Shown here in pieces: positions 18,244 through 26,106 of a DNA stretch of 35,768 nt. The stretch is from positions 1 to 35,768 of the forward strand of contig JADHRU010000003.1 of assembly GCA_016777265.1 (NCBI GenBank). The letters are read 5' to 3'. Below the pieces are notes generated by a model that saw only the letters and a list, made by a program, of their open reading frames with translations, did not search any database and was not told the DNA's origin. Position 1 is the stretch's first letter. Every line of letters begins with the position of its first letter. The DNA is from Synechococcus sp. BS30m-G31 (GTDB lineage Bacteria; Cyanobacteriota; Cyanobacteriia; PCC-6307; Cyanobiaceae). Made by a program: the position numbers and the translations under genes.

Positions 18244-18786
18244 TTAGTTTGAGGTGACCTCAACGTTCACTTCGTTGAAACTTCCGTCTTGGTTGATGTC
18301 ACCCAAGTCAGGTGCTGGCAATCCAGTGGCAGAGCTAATCGCCTGATTGATCTCTGAAAGGGGCACTTGACCATCACGATCAAACACAAGTCTCGAATCG
18401 GGTCCGATCACCACCACCTGAGGAATGGATCCGTTCCAGTACGTGGCTGGATCCTTGGCTCCTGAAGCAGGGCGCCCCTGCAAACCGTCCGTTGTCAGTG
18501 GAATCAACTCAATGTTTTGGCCCCAAAGCCGCTGCAATTCGGACACCACAGGAGCAAAGCGCTTACTGACGGCGCTGTCATCCAGGTAATAGATCACCAC
18601 GGATGTTCGTCCAGAATCCATGGCTTCGCCGAGGGTGCTGGCGGGGGGGACGAGCGACCCGTTGCCCGCATACAGGGCATAGATATTGCCGTCATAACTG
18701 TCGGTATTGAGGATGGCTCCAACGGGGGCAACCCAAAGCAGCAGTGCTGCCGTCAAACCGATCACAAGCTGCAGCAAAGGGGCCAT
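18244..18786 (-). CDS. Thioredoxin-like thylakoid protein (possible photosystem I accumulation factor)
   Basis: About 180 residues from the ATG at 18786; an earlier ATG (18879) would overlap the upstream gene by 44 nt and precede an obvious anchor. Residues ~1-25 are hydrophobic (MAPLLQLVIGLTAALLLWVA), then comes a conserved ILNTDSYDGNIYALYAGNGSL block and a thioredoxin-like region (TSVVIYYLDDSAVSKRFAPV; SIPQVVVIGP; VFDRDGQVPL) without a CxxC, so redox activity is unlikely. The layout recalls cyanobacterial proteins named thylakoid membrane photosystem I accumulation factor; I make that link from memory of the family pattern, not a search. DUF3685 ends 50 nt upstream. Confidence 0.7.
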   Translation of the reverse strand: MAPLLQLVIGLTAALLLWVAPVGAILNTDSYDGNIYALYAGNGSLVPPASTLGEAMDSGRTSVVIYYLDDSAVSKRFAPVVSELQRLWGQNIELIPLTTDGLQGRPASGAKDPATYWNGSIPQVVVIGPDSRLVFDRDGQVPLSEINQAISSATGLPAPDLGDINQDGSFNEVNVEVTSN

Positions 18787-18835
18787 CAATCCGACGTCGC
18801 AGACGCCATTGTGACCTTCAGGCTCCGCTGCAACG

Positions 18836-20461
18836 TCAACCTCTGCCAAGACTGCGGCCCATGCCCTGGGCAATGCCACGACCCACGAGACCGATCGCGC
18901 GACCCAAAACCTGGGTCAACAACACGACGGCGAGGTCGCCCAAACGTCGGACAAGGCCCTGCACCTGCGGTGCCAAAGCGTCACGGGTTTCCAGCAACAG
19001 CGCCACCTGACGCTGCCACCAACCCAGCTGGTTCAATTCGTGATCCCTCGGTTCAGTGAGCTGAAGCGGCTCAATGCGCCCCTGACGCAATTGAAACAAC
19101 GTCCGTTGGCTTTCATAGAGCTGAATCGGACGTTCAACCCAGTCGGCCCAGCGCATCTGAGAGTTGAGTCGATTCCTCAAGCGATCCAACTCTCGTGTCG
19201 CAAGGAGTGAGTCGCGAAGCAAATAGCGTCGTAACTCAGGCCATTGACCACAGGACTCGAGCAATTCGGATCCGATTAGTTCCGCAGTGCGAACCAACCA
19301 ATTGCTCACCAACGTTTCCAGTTGAAGCAACGCTCGGGGATCATCAGCTGGGAGCAACTGACCGTTCACCAGCACGGGTTGATCGCTGAGCAACGGCGCC
19401 AGCATCGAGGAGGGATCGGGAAGATCCCCGTCATCACCACTGAGATCGGCCTGCTCCAGCAAGACAGTCACCACAGATTCCAGATCACCATTGCGTGGAA
19501 TTTGCACATAGCTCCCCGCCATAGCGGTGACCGCTTGCTGGCGAAGTTCAGGCTGAAGTTGCTCCCACAAGCTTCCCAAGCAAGGGGCTTGATCACCTCC
19601 CCGTAATCGATTGAGAACACAATCAAGCTGCTGAATCAGGGCCAGCAACAATTCACGACGGCGCTCTGGATGCAAGCCTTCGATGGCCAGCAACCGACCC
19701 GTGGCATTGGTGAGACCAGCTTGAACAGAGTCATCGAGACGCCCACGGATCGCTTCCCAGACAGCGGTGGCATTGCGCTCCCGCAGCGTGATGGCGGTGT
19801 GTTCAGGCTTTGGCTTGGGATGACCGGTGGCTGCCCTTAGGGGCACTGCATCCGCCAAGCCAAGCTGCAATGGTCCCCAAAGCAGAAGCAATAAGTCGCG
19901 GGCACTTCGCAATTCGCGACAGCGACCCTCCATCAACAAGCGCAGTAGGAGCTGGTTTGGCGGAGGGTTGAGCATCGCCTCAATCACCTGGAGATCGTGA
20001 CTGATCTGCTGCAGGCCGCTCATCAAGACCCATTGGCCGAAGCCCATGGTGGGGGGCTCAACTTGGGGCGACTTACGTCCAGCTTCTAAGCGAACAAACC
20101 GTCCACCCGTCAACAACGCTTCGATCGAATCGGTGAGTGTGGCGAGATCACAGTTCTGCAACAAACCACTGGCAGGAAGACCCAACAGCTGCTCGCGGGT
20201 CGCAGCAACATCCAGGGGTAAGAGAAGCAACAAGGGCGCTGGCAGCCAGCGCTCCCCCAATCGCATCGCTTCCTGCTGAATCGCACCAAGGGAGGTCACA
20301 GCGTCGATCGACCAGACCACCAAGGCGGGGTGACCGGGCAACTGGTCAGGCTTTAAAAGCACCTCCCAACTGGGATTTGCCGTTGTTAGCTGCAACGCCA
20401 ACGACTCCCCCAGGAGGTCGGGTGCCAACAACAAAATCCTCACAGGAGACGAAGAGGCCAA
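18836..20461 (-). CDS. DUF3685 (Ycf55-like) protein
   Basis: 541 residues. The first ~120 look like a degenerate response-regulator receiver fold (VRILLLAPDLLGESLAL, LVVWSIDAV, LLLLPLDVAA, LTDSIEALLTGGRFV), the rest a long alpha-helical region rich in Leu, Gln and Arg (e.g. LLRDSLLATRELDRLRNRL). This matches DUF3685, the family that includes Ycf55 of red-algal plastids. Function unknown. The start is a TTG at 20461; a GTG at 20443 is an alternative. The C-terminus (LGRAIGLVGRGIAQGMGR) is glycine-rich and amphipathic. A Fur-family gene ends 44 nt upstream. Confidence 0.75.
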   Translation of the reverse strand: MASSSPVRILLLAPDLLGESLALQLTTANPSWEVLLKPDQLPGHPALVVWSIDAVTSLGAIQQEAMRLGERWLPAPLLLLLPLDVAATREQLLGLPASGLLQNCDLATLTDSIEALLTGGRFVRLEAGRKSPQVEPPTMGFGQWVLMSGLQQISHDLQVIEAMLNPPPNQLLLRLLMEGRCRELRSARDLLLLLWGPLQLGLADAVPLRAATGHPKPKPEHTAITLRERNATAVWEAIRGRLDDSVQAGLTNATGRLLAIEGLHPERRRELLLALIQQLDCVLNRLRGGDQAPCLGSLWEQLQPELRQQAVTAMAGSYVQIPRNGDLESVVTVLLEQADLSGDDGDLPDPSSMLAPLLSDQPVLVNGQLLPADDPRALLQLETLVSNWLVRTAELIGSELLESCGQWPELRRYLLRDSLLATRELDRLRNRLNSQMRWADWVERPIQLYESQRTLFQLRQGRIEPLQLTEPRDHELNQLGWWQRQVALLLETRDALAPQVQGLVRRLGDLAVVLLTQVLGRAIGLVGRGIAQGMGRSLGRG

Positions 20462-20504
20462 GCCTTACAACTGAAGGGTTGTCGTCAAGGTAACGAGCCT
20501 TTGC

Positions 20505-20963
20505 TCAATCCTCCAGTGGGCGACGCCCATTGAGTTGAAGCGTGTAGGACTCAATGCGAAAACCAGTGCGTTGTTCGATCTGAGTGAGCAGCTCCTCTGG
20601 CAAATTCACATCAATATCTTCAATCAAGCCTGAATCAAGACAAGTGAGGTGGCTATGGGGGTCACTGCGGTACCCATACAGACGACCATTGGCGCGGTCT
20701 AAACATTCAATAACTCCAGCGGACTGGAGCGCTTCAAGGTTTTGATAAACGGAGGTATGACCAATGCTCCTGCCTTGCACATTCAATTTTTCAAAAATAT
20801 CTCGAGCACTTAAGTGACTTTTCTCACTCCACAACAAATCCAGGACCATGCGCCGCTGACGGCTTAGGCGCATTCCTAACCGCCGGCATTGCTCAAAAAC
20901 GTTTTGGAGGCTGTCCGGATTGGGCAGACCATCGATGTCAGTGGTGGAGGTTGGCCTTACCAC
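20505..20963 (-). CDS. Fur/PerR-family transcriptional regulator
   Basis: A 152-residue Fur-family repressor. The winged helix is clear (RLSRQRRMVLDLLW; HLSARDIFEKL; IGHTSVYQNLEALQSAGVIEC), followed by the dimerisation domain with DPHSHLTCLDSG. In most Fur, Zur and PerR proteins that last motif is CxxCG, the first half of a structural zinc site, and a second CxxC lies near the C-terminus. Here the second Cys is Ser and there is no C-terminal CxxC, so the structural zinc site seems lost, while His residues of the regulatory site (SDPHSHL) remain. The start is GTG. It precedes the DUF3685 gene by 43 nt. Which metal or signal it senses is not evident. Confidence 0.87.
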   Translation of the reverse strand: MVRPTSTTDIDGLPNPDSLQNVFEQCRRLGMRLSRQRRMVLDLLWSEKSHLSARDIFEKLNVQGRSIGHTSVYQNLEALQSAGVIECLDRANGRLYGYRSDPHSHLTCLDSGLIEDIDVNLPEELLTQIEQRTGFRIESYTLQLNGRRPLED

Positions 20964-20999
20964 AGAACACTGTCTCTCAACAAACCTTAGAACCCATCA

Positions 21000-21767
21000 T
21001 TAGGCCAAATCAGTTGAGCCGCAAGTTATGTCCTGCAGTCGGTCATCACCGATCGCAGCGATCGCCTCCGCCAAATCAATCCTGCCGTCGTACAAAGCCC
21101 GGCCAACAATCACGCCGCTGACGCCCTGATCTTCAAGGGGAAGTAGTGACAAAAGATCAGCCATGCAACCAATGCCTCCTGAGGCAATGACTGGAACGCT
21201 GCTGGCCTGAGCCATGTCACGCAGGGCTTCAAGGTTGGGTCCCGCCAAGGTTCCATCGGTCGCGATATCGGTTGTGATGATCGCCGTGATTCCCGAATCA
21301 CTAAAGCGGCGGGCGAGATCCGTTGCCAAAACATCGCTTTGCTCGAGCCAGCCTCGCGTTGCCACCATTCCTTGATTGGCATCAATGCCAACAACCACAG
21401 CCCCTGGATGACGCTCCGCAAGAACCTGAACCATTTCAGGCTGTTCGATCGCGACAGTGCCCAAAATCACCCGTTCTAAGCCGCACTTGAGCAGATCCTC
21501 GGCGCGTTCGATCGAGCGCACACCTCCACCAAGCTGAACGGGAATATCCAGTGCGTTGGCGATCGCTCTCACCGCAGCATCATTAACTGGCTCCCCACGT
21601 TTTGCACCATCCAGATCGACGAGATGAAGCCGCTTGGCTCCCTGACGCTGCCAACTGAGCGCTTGGGCTACCGGATCGTCGCTGAACCGCGTCACCTGGT
21701 CGTAATCCCCTTGGTGCAAGCGCACACAGGCACCGTCGAGCAGGTCGATGGCGGGGATGATCTCCAT
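21000..21767 (-). CDS. hisA: Phosphoribosylformimino-5-aminoimidazole carboxamide ribotide isomerase
   Basis: A 255-residue (beta/alpha)8 isomerase of histidine synthesis. The start was set at MEIIPAIDLLDG, the family start; an upstream ATG (21791) adds only eight atypical residues. Landmarks: AIDLLDG with catalytic Asp, GGGVRS (phosphate loop), ITTDIATDGTLAGPNLE with the second catalytic Asp, IASGGIG, and VIVGRALYDG. Upstream lies a 318-nt AT-rich gap shared with the divergent CSP41-like gene. Confidence 0.96.
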   Translation of the reverse strand: MEIIPAIDLLDGACVRLHQGDYDQVTRFSDDPVAQALSWQRQGAKRLHLVDLDGAKRGEPVNDAAVRAIANALDIPVQLGGGVRSIERAEDLLKCGLERVILGTVAIEQPEMVQVLAERHPGAVVVGIDANQGMVATRGWLEQSDVLATDLARRFSDSGITAIITTDIATDGTLAGPNLEALRDMAQASSVPVIASGGIGCMADLLSLLPLEDQGVSGVIVGRALYDGRIDLAEAIAAIGDDRLQDITCGSTDLA

Positions 21768-22085
21768 GGAGCTACACAAGAAGGTATTCATCCTGCAGGA
21801 GGGCTGTCTTTTGCCCCCCGGCCATTGGAGAATTCACACAAATTTTGAGCGACTTTTAAAGCTCAATAATCTTTTCAATACCCATAAGTGTTGAACATCA
21901 CTTATATCAGCAAGGACAAATCAAATAATTCTGATACTTAACCTGCATCATTCCCGTCAAGATTTTGCAAGACAAAACATCTGAACCCACGACTGATTCA
22001 CGCCATGTTCCATCCCTTAGATTTTCGAAGTTTTAAATCTTTGGTTAGGAACAAACCGTCTTAACCAATCTGGAGGCGCAACGTC
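21768..22085. other. AT-rich divergent intergenic region with three inverted repeats
   Basis: 318 nt between divergent hisA and the CSP41-like gene, clearly more AT-rich than its flanks. It holds no credible protein (the longest plus-strand frame from an ATG is 19 codons). It contains inverted repeats at 21845-21866 (TTGAGC-N10-GCTCAA), 21884-21905 (ATAAGTG-N8-CACTTAT) and 22041-22068 (TTGGTTA-N14-TAACCAA). The last ends 17 nt before the CSP41-like ATG, next to its Shine-Dalgarno GGAGG at 22072-22076. Promoters for both genes must lie here; I could not fix their -10 boxes. Confidence 0.5.
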
Positions 22086-23006
22086 ATGCAAATTCTGGTG
22101 ATGGGGGGAACCCGGTTTGTGGGCAAGCCTCTGGTGGCTCGGCTCATGGCTCAAGGGCACACCCTCACCCTGTTTACGCGTGGGAAGAACCCTGTCCCCG
22201 CCGGCGTTGAGCACATCACGGGTGACCGCAGTAGCGATGAAGGCCTCAGCGCACTGCAGGACCGCGCTTTCGATGTCATCGTCGATAGCTCTGGCCGAAC
22301 ACTGGACGACAGCCGTCGCGTCCTAACGGCGACGGGGCATCCCAGCCATCGCTTTGTCTACGTCAGCTCTGCCGGGGTCTATGCGGGGTCAGACCACTGG
22401 CCACTGGATGAAAACAGCCCAACAGACCCCAAAAGCCGGCATGCAGGAAAAGCCGACACTGAGACATGGCTCAAAGCCGAAGGCATCCCCTTCACCAGCT
22501 TCCGGCCGACGTACATCTATGGGCCTGGTAACTACAACCCAATCGAGCGCTGGTTTTTTGACCGAATCGTGCATGAACAGCCGGTGCCCCTCCCCGGCGA
22601 TGGCACCACGATCACGCAATTGGGCCATGTCGACGATCTCGCCGAAGCCATGGCCCGCTGCATCGATGTCGATACAGCCGCCAACCGGATCTACAACTGC
22701 TCCGGCAAGCAGGGAGTCACGTTTAAAGGCCTGATTCGGGCAGCCGCTCAAGCCTGTGGCAAGGATCCCGAAACCGTTGTGATGCGGTCGTTTGATCCAT
22801 CAGCCCTGGATCCGAAAGCACGGAAGGCCTTTCCGTTACGACTGAATCACTTCCTGACGGACATCACGCGGGTCGAGCGGGAGCTGGCCTGGCAACCGCA
22901 GTTTGACTTGGCGGCTGGCTTGGCCGATAGCTACACCAACGATTACGCCACCAATCCCAGCCAAAACCCCAACTTCAGCTCCGACGCCAGCCTGATTGGG
23001 GCTTGA
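22086..23006 (+). CDS. CSP41-like NAD-dependent epimerase/dehydratase family protein
   Basis: 306 residues, atypical short-chain dehydrogenase. Rossmann start MQILVMGGTRFVGKPLVARL, with the GGTRFxG form typical of CSP41-type proteins; then FVYVSSAGVYAGSDHWPLDE, GKADTETWLKAEGIPFTSFRPTYIYGPGNYNP and the C-terminal HFLTDITRVERELAWQP. The canonical YxxxK lysine region is altered. Plastid CSP41 binds chloroplast RNAs; cyanobacterial homologues associate with ribosomes and RNA polymerase in some reports. A good Shine-Dalgarno (GGAGG) sits 9 nt before the ATG. The 3' end overlaps the convergent pgsA by 32 nt. Confidence 0.88.
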   Translation: MQILVMGGTRFVGKPLVARLMAQGHTLTLFTRGKNPVPAGVEHITGDRSSDEGLSALQDRAFDVIVDSSGRTLDDSRRVLTATGHPSHRFVYVSSAGVYAGSDHWPLDENSPTDPKSRHAGKADTETWLKAEGIPFTSFRPTYIYGPGNYNPIERWFFDRIVHEQPVPLPGDGTTITQLGHVDDLAEAMARCIDVDTAANRIYNCSGKQGVTFKGLIRAAAQACGKDPETVVMRSFDPSALDPKARKAFPLRLNHFLTDITRVERELAWQPQFDLAAGLADSYTNDYATNPSQNPNFSSDASLIGA

Positions 23007-23547
23007 GGTAGCTCAAGGCCGAGGTCAAGGCCAAGGCCCAAGAGGGCCAGAACAACCACCACCCGCAAACCACCAGAGTTGACTGGCCGACCCATCCCGG
23101 CGGCCAGAGCAACAGCAACAAGCTCAAAAACTGAAGGATGGTTTTGGCTTTACCGCCCCACGACGCTGGGGCCCCATCACTGACTCCCGCACGCCAACCT
23201 GAGATCAACAGCTCACGGGCCAGCAGGATCCAAATCGCCCACAAAGGCAGTGTTCCAGAAGCTGCGAACCACAACAGAGGGGCCGCAATCAGCACCTTGT
23301 CGGTGAGGGGATCAAGCCTGGCGCCCCAGCTGGTTCCACCACCAGCACGGCGGGCCAACCAGCCATCAGCAGCATCGCTCAGACCAGCCAAAAGCAGCAG
23401 CCACCAGGCCAACACCGCCCAGCCCTGTTGAAGCGCCAGAATTAATGGGAGGCCTGCCACGGCCCTGCCGATGGTGAGGCCATCAGCCAACAAACGCAGG
23501 GATTGAGACAAGGATCGAGACGGTGATCGAGACGGTGGACGAGACAA
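22975..23547 (-). CDS. pgsA: CDP-diacylglycerol--glycerol-3-phosphate 3-phosphatidyltransferase
   Basis: A 190-residue polytopic enzyme making phosphatidylglycerophosphate, the precursor of the thylakoid lipid phosphatidylglycerol. The CDP-alcohol phosphotransferase signature is complete: SDAADGWLARRAGGGTSWGA followed by RLDPLTDKV, i.e. DxxDGxxARxxxxxxxxGxxxDxxxD. The first ~17 residues (SRPPSRSPSRSLSQS) are low-complexity and encoded by a 12-bp tandem repeat. The only start that keeps them is a TTG at 23547, and the true start could be an inner TTG. The gene is divergent from the CBS protein 32 nt away and overlaps the CSP41-like 3' end. Confidence 0.93.
   Translation of the reverse strand: MSRPPSRSPSRSLSQSLRLLADGLTIGRAVAGLPLILALQQGWAVLAWWLLLLAGLSDAADGWLARRAGGGTSWGARLDPLTDKVLIAAPLLWFAASGTLPLWAIWILLARELLISGWRAGVSDGAPASWGGKAKTILQFLSLLLLLWPPGWVGQSTLVVCGWWLFWPSWALALTSALSYLKPQSGWRRS
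23501..23545. repeat. 12-bp tandem repeat at the pgsA 5' end
   Basis: Two exact copies of GATCGAGACGGT (23513-23524, 23525-23536), a degenerate copy before them (23501-23512, 9 of 12 bases) and a partial one after (23537-23545). On the minus strand it encodes the Ser/Arg/Pro-rich start of PgsA; it also lies in the promoter region of the divergent CBS gene. Confidence 0.85.
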
Positions 23548-23579
23548 CGGCGCAGAATGGATGCAGATCGTTCTGAATC

Positions 23580-24053
23580 ATGGTCCTGCAGCTGACGGTG
23601 GCCGACGTGATGACCAAGCCCGTACTCACCGTTCGAGCCGACACTCCACTGCAGGAGGCGGTGAAGATCATCAGCGACCACCACGTGAGTGGTCTTCCTG
23701 TTGTTGATGACCAAGGGGCATTAATCGGCGAGTTGAGTGAAAAAGACCTGATGGTGCGCGAAAGCGGCGTGGATGCAGGTCCTTACGTGATGCTGTTAGA
23801 CAGCGTGATTTATCTAAGGAATCCACTCAACTGGGACAAACAAGTGCATCAAGTGCTTGGCACCACTGTGGGTGAATTGATGCAAAAAAATAGTCACAGT
23901 TGCGATGTCACTCTTGCTCTTCCCAAAGCCGCTTCAATGCTCCACAACAAGGGCACACAGCGTCTCTTTGTGCTTGACAACCAGAAACATCCAATTGGTG
24001 TTCTAACTCGAGGAGATGTTGTACGAGCGATTGCCTCCCACCAAACAAACTAA
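23580..24053 (+). CDS. Two-CBS-domain protein
   Basis: 157 residues consisting of a CBS pair: CBS1 at ~5-60 (TVADVMTKPVLTVRADTPL; HHVSGLPVVDDQGALIGELSEKDL), CBS2 at ~95-155 (TTVGELMQKNSHSCDVTLAL; GTQRLFVLDNQKHPIGVLTRGDV). Stand-alone CBS pairs bind adenine nucleotides and regulate partners such as enzymes, transporters or, in plants, thioredoxins (CBSX). There is no attached effector domain. It is divergent from pgsA with a 32-nt gap. The partner is unknown. Confidence 0.92.
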   Translation: MVLQLTVADVMTKPVLTVRADTPLQEAVKIISDHHVSGLPVVDDQGALIGELSEKDLMVRESGVDAGPYVMLLDSVIYLRNPLNWDKQVHQVLGTTVGELMQKNSHSCDVTLALPKAASMLHNKGTQRLFVLDNQKHPIGVLTRGDVVRAIASHQTN

Positions 24054-24104
24054 TTCAATAGATCTCGTCATCAAATCACTTAAATCAATCGAAGGTTAGG
24101 TGCA

Positions 24105-25268
24105 TCAACTGCCTTTACGGATCGCAATCGCAATAGGCCGTATCGCACGGAAATCCACATAATCGCCAACGTTCAGATTTTTCACTGGCTCCCCATTGAT
24201 GTCACCATGAACATCAAGGTTGTGTACTCCTCCGAATGGACCACGAAGGCTGAGCTCATGGTCGTTTTCCGAGACCTTCACCACCTCTGCAGTGCCGCTG
24301 GTCATCGCCACCTTGGCGCCTTGGCGTACGGGACCAAATTGCTCCGAAAGAATCACATCTTCCCTGGCAAATGTGAGAGCCTTTCGCGAGCTTTTGCGTA
24401 GATCAACGACCAATCCATCGAGCAGATCAACCGTGACCTGCTCACCCACTTTGATTCCGGCAGTGGACAAATCAACGCCACTGGTGATCAACATGTCGTG
24501 GCCATAGGGAGTGCGAAGTTCCAGCACCTTCTCAGCAGGACGGATCCGTTGAACCGTGCCAAACACTTTTGTAATTTCAAAAGATTGAAGCAGCTCCGCC
24601 TTCAAACTTCCCTGTTTAGTGACGGCATCAGAAAGCAGGGGTTGCGACTTCGTCGCTGCGTTGGCTTGGGCCTTTGCAATGGATGCCTTTTTGATCTGAA
24701 CGGCAACAGGTTGGATCAAACGAAAATCCACCAGATCCCCCGCGTTCAACAGCGGGAAAAGGTCATCACCGGAATCGGCAAGAACATCGAGGTTGTGAAT
24801 GCCTCCAAGTGGACCCATCAAGCTGATGCTGCGGTCGACCTCCGACAATTTGATGATCCGTGCTGTGCCCGATGCCAGAGCGAGGCGCATTCCCTTCTTT
24901 AATGGCCCCATATTGAGGGGCATGATGATGTCTTCACGGTTAAAACTCAGCTCTTTTGTCGCGCTGCGCTGAAGGTCCACGACCAATCCATCCAGCACCG
25001 AAACATCCACGCCATCTCCGGGCTGCAAACCCAGTGGAGCCAAGTCGATACCAACAGTGATGATCTCCTTATGACCTTCAGGATCAACCACTTCGATCAC
25101 CTTTTGGGCAGGTGACACCAGATTCACAACACCACGCAGGTGTGTGACTTCAAAACCAGCCAATTCCTCCAGGGAGAAACCAGCTCGGGCAGGGATGTTG
25201 ACCGTGAGAGCCGAAGCGACGGCTGCAGCAGTAATCAGAGCTGCACGAAAACCGGAAGTTCGGATCAT
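24105..25268 (-). CDS. Secreted protein made of two tandem ~158-residue repeats
   Basis: 387 residues from the ATG at 25268; a longer frame to 25436 adds 56 residues before an obvious signal peptide. A signal peptide (MIRTSGFRAALITAAAVAS...) ends at IPARA. The mature part is a duplication: residues ~39-195 align without gaps to ~230-386 (fixed offset 191), about half identical by hand count, with LDGLVVDL, GPxGGxHNLDV and VDFRxIxP in both. The ~34-residue linker is Ala/Ser/Gln-rich. Each unit is beta-rich with many short V/I/L strands, suggesting OB- or SH3-like barrels. The family is unknown to me. It is divergent from the L,D-transpeptidase; both proteins are exported, so an envelope role is likely. 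Confidence 0.82.
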   Translation of the reverse strand: MIRTSGFRAALITAAAVASALTVNIPARAGFSLEELAGFEVTHLRGVVNLVSPAQKVIEVVDPEGHKEIITVGIDLAPLGLQPGDGVDVSVLDGLVVDLQRSATKELSFNREDIIMPLNMGPLKKGMRLALASGTARIIKLSEVDRSISLMGPLGGIHNLDVLADSGDDLFPLLNAGDLVDFRLIQPVAVQIKKASIAKAQANAATKSQPLLSDAVTKQGSLKAELLQSFEITKVFGTVQRIRPAEKVLELRTPYGHDMLITSGVDLSTAGIKVGEQVTVDLLDGLVVDLRKSSRKALTFAREDVILSEQFGPVRQGAKVAMTSGTAEVVKVSENDHELSLRGPFGGVHNLDVHGDINGEPVKNLNVGDYVDFRAIRPIAIAIRKGS

Positions 25269-25354
25269 CAAACGACAACGAATTAGGCGATGAGCCGACG
25301 CTAGCTCCTTTCGAATGCGGCAGAATGAACGAAGGTTGCTTTTTACGGAAATCC

Positions 25355-25816
25355 ATGTCCGTCCGTCCATCGTTATTGGCAGCCCTGCTTGCAATTGGCT
25401 TTTCTTCGACGGCACCCGTTCAAGCGGACACGTCAATTGAAGTAAGCTTGAAACAACGATATCTCACACTATTTGAGAACGGAAAGGTTATTGGTAAATA
25501 CCCAATCGCCATTGGAGCCCCTGAGTCTCCCACCATTCCAGGAGACTTTGATATCCAGAATAAAGATGCTTCACCCATCTATCACAAAAAAGGGAAGGTC
25601 GTTGCACCAGGACCGGACAACCCTGTAGGTGTTCGTTACATGCCCTACGTGAGAATTGGGCGAGATGAATATGCAATTCACGGCACAGCCTGGCCCAGCT
25701 GGGTCAAATTAAGAGCTGCAGTGAGTCTTGGCTGCATTCGTATGTTGAATAACGATGTGATTCAAGTGTTTAACCGCGTCAAGGTTGGAACACCAGTTGT
25801 CGTAACCACCAATTAG
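25355..25816 (+). CDS. L,D-transpeptidase (YkuD/ErfK family)
   Basis: About 153 residues from the ATG at 25355; an earlier ATG at 25325 adds ten residues before the signal peptide. The signal peptide is MSVRPSLLAALLAIGFSSTA, ending near VQA|DTS. The YkuD catalytic fold follows: VSLKQRYLTLFENGKVIGKY, PTIPGDFDIQNK, EYAIHGT with the catalytic His, and SLGCIRM with the nucleophile Cys of the S/TxGC(I/V)R motif. Such enzymes form 3-3 cross-links or attach proteins to peptidoglycan. It is divergent from the duplicated secreted protein and 17 nt ahead of a second small secreted protein. Confidence 0.93.
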   Translation: MSVRPSLLAALLAIGFSSTAPVQADTSIEVSLKQRYLTLFENGKVIGKYPIAIGAPESPTIPGDFDIQNKDASPIYHKKGKVVAPGPDNPVGVRYMPYVRIGRDEYAIHGTAWPSWVKLRAAVSLGCIRMLNNDVIQVFNRVKVGTPVVVTTN

Positions 25817-25833
25817 CCCTTCACATAGCACCC

Positions 25834-26106
25834 ATGATTTTCAGATTACTTCTCATCTCTGCCGCAAGCGCCCTGCTTTCAACCGTTGCCCTGGCGAACG
25901 CAAGCCAGGAAATGAATGAAGGGGATTTTCTCGATTTAGTCGATGCCAGCGGCCACGTCACCGTGCAAGGCAATGGAGTGGCCGGTGTCAACGCCAATGC
26001 AAAAGCACAAGGCTTGAGTAGTCCAGCAATTGGATACTGGTCTCCTGAAGGACATTGCTTCGTTATGCCTGCACCAGGCCCCTGCAATGGTGTGTTTAAA
26101 CAGTAA
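25834..26106 (+). CDS. Small secreted protein, function unknown
   Basis: 90 residues. The signal peptide MIFRLLLISAASALLSTVALA leaves ~68 mature residues with two Cys (GHCFVMP and GPCNGVF), probably a disulfide, and a Gly/Asn/Ala-rich middle (QGNGVAGVNANAKAQG). It starts 17 nt after the L,D-transpeptidase stop on the same strand, so it is likely co-transcribed. No family recognised. Confidence 0.75.
   Translation: MIFRLLLISAASALLSTVALANASQEMNEGDFLDLVDASGHVTVQGNGVAGVNANAKAQGLSSPAIGYWSPEGHCFVMPAPGPCNGVFKQ

Noticed and set aside
12401-21566. HIP1 octamer GCGATCGC at 12401-12408 and 21559-21566
   Set aside because: Only two copies were noticed, near chance level, unlike HIP1-rich freshwater cyanobacteria.
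25269-25436. 56-residue N-terminal extension of the duplicated secreted protein
   Set aside because: It would bury a clear signal peptide and overlap the divergent L,D-transpeptidase start.
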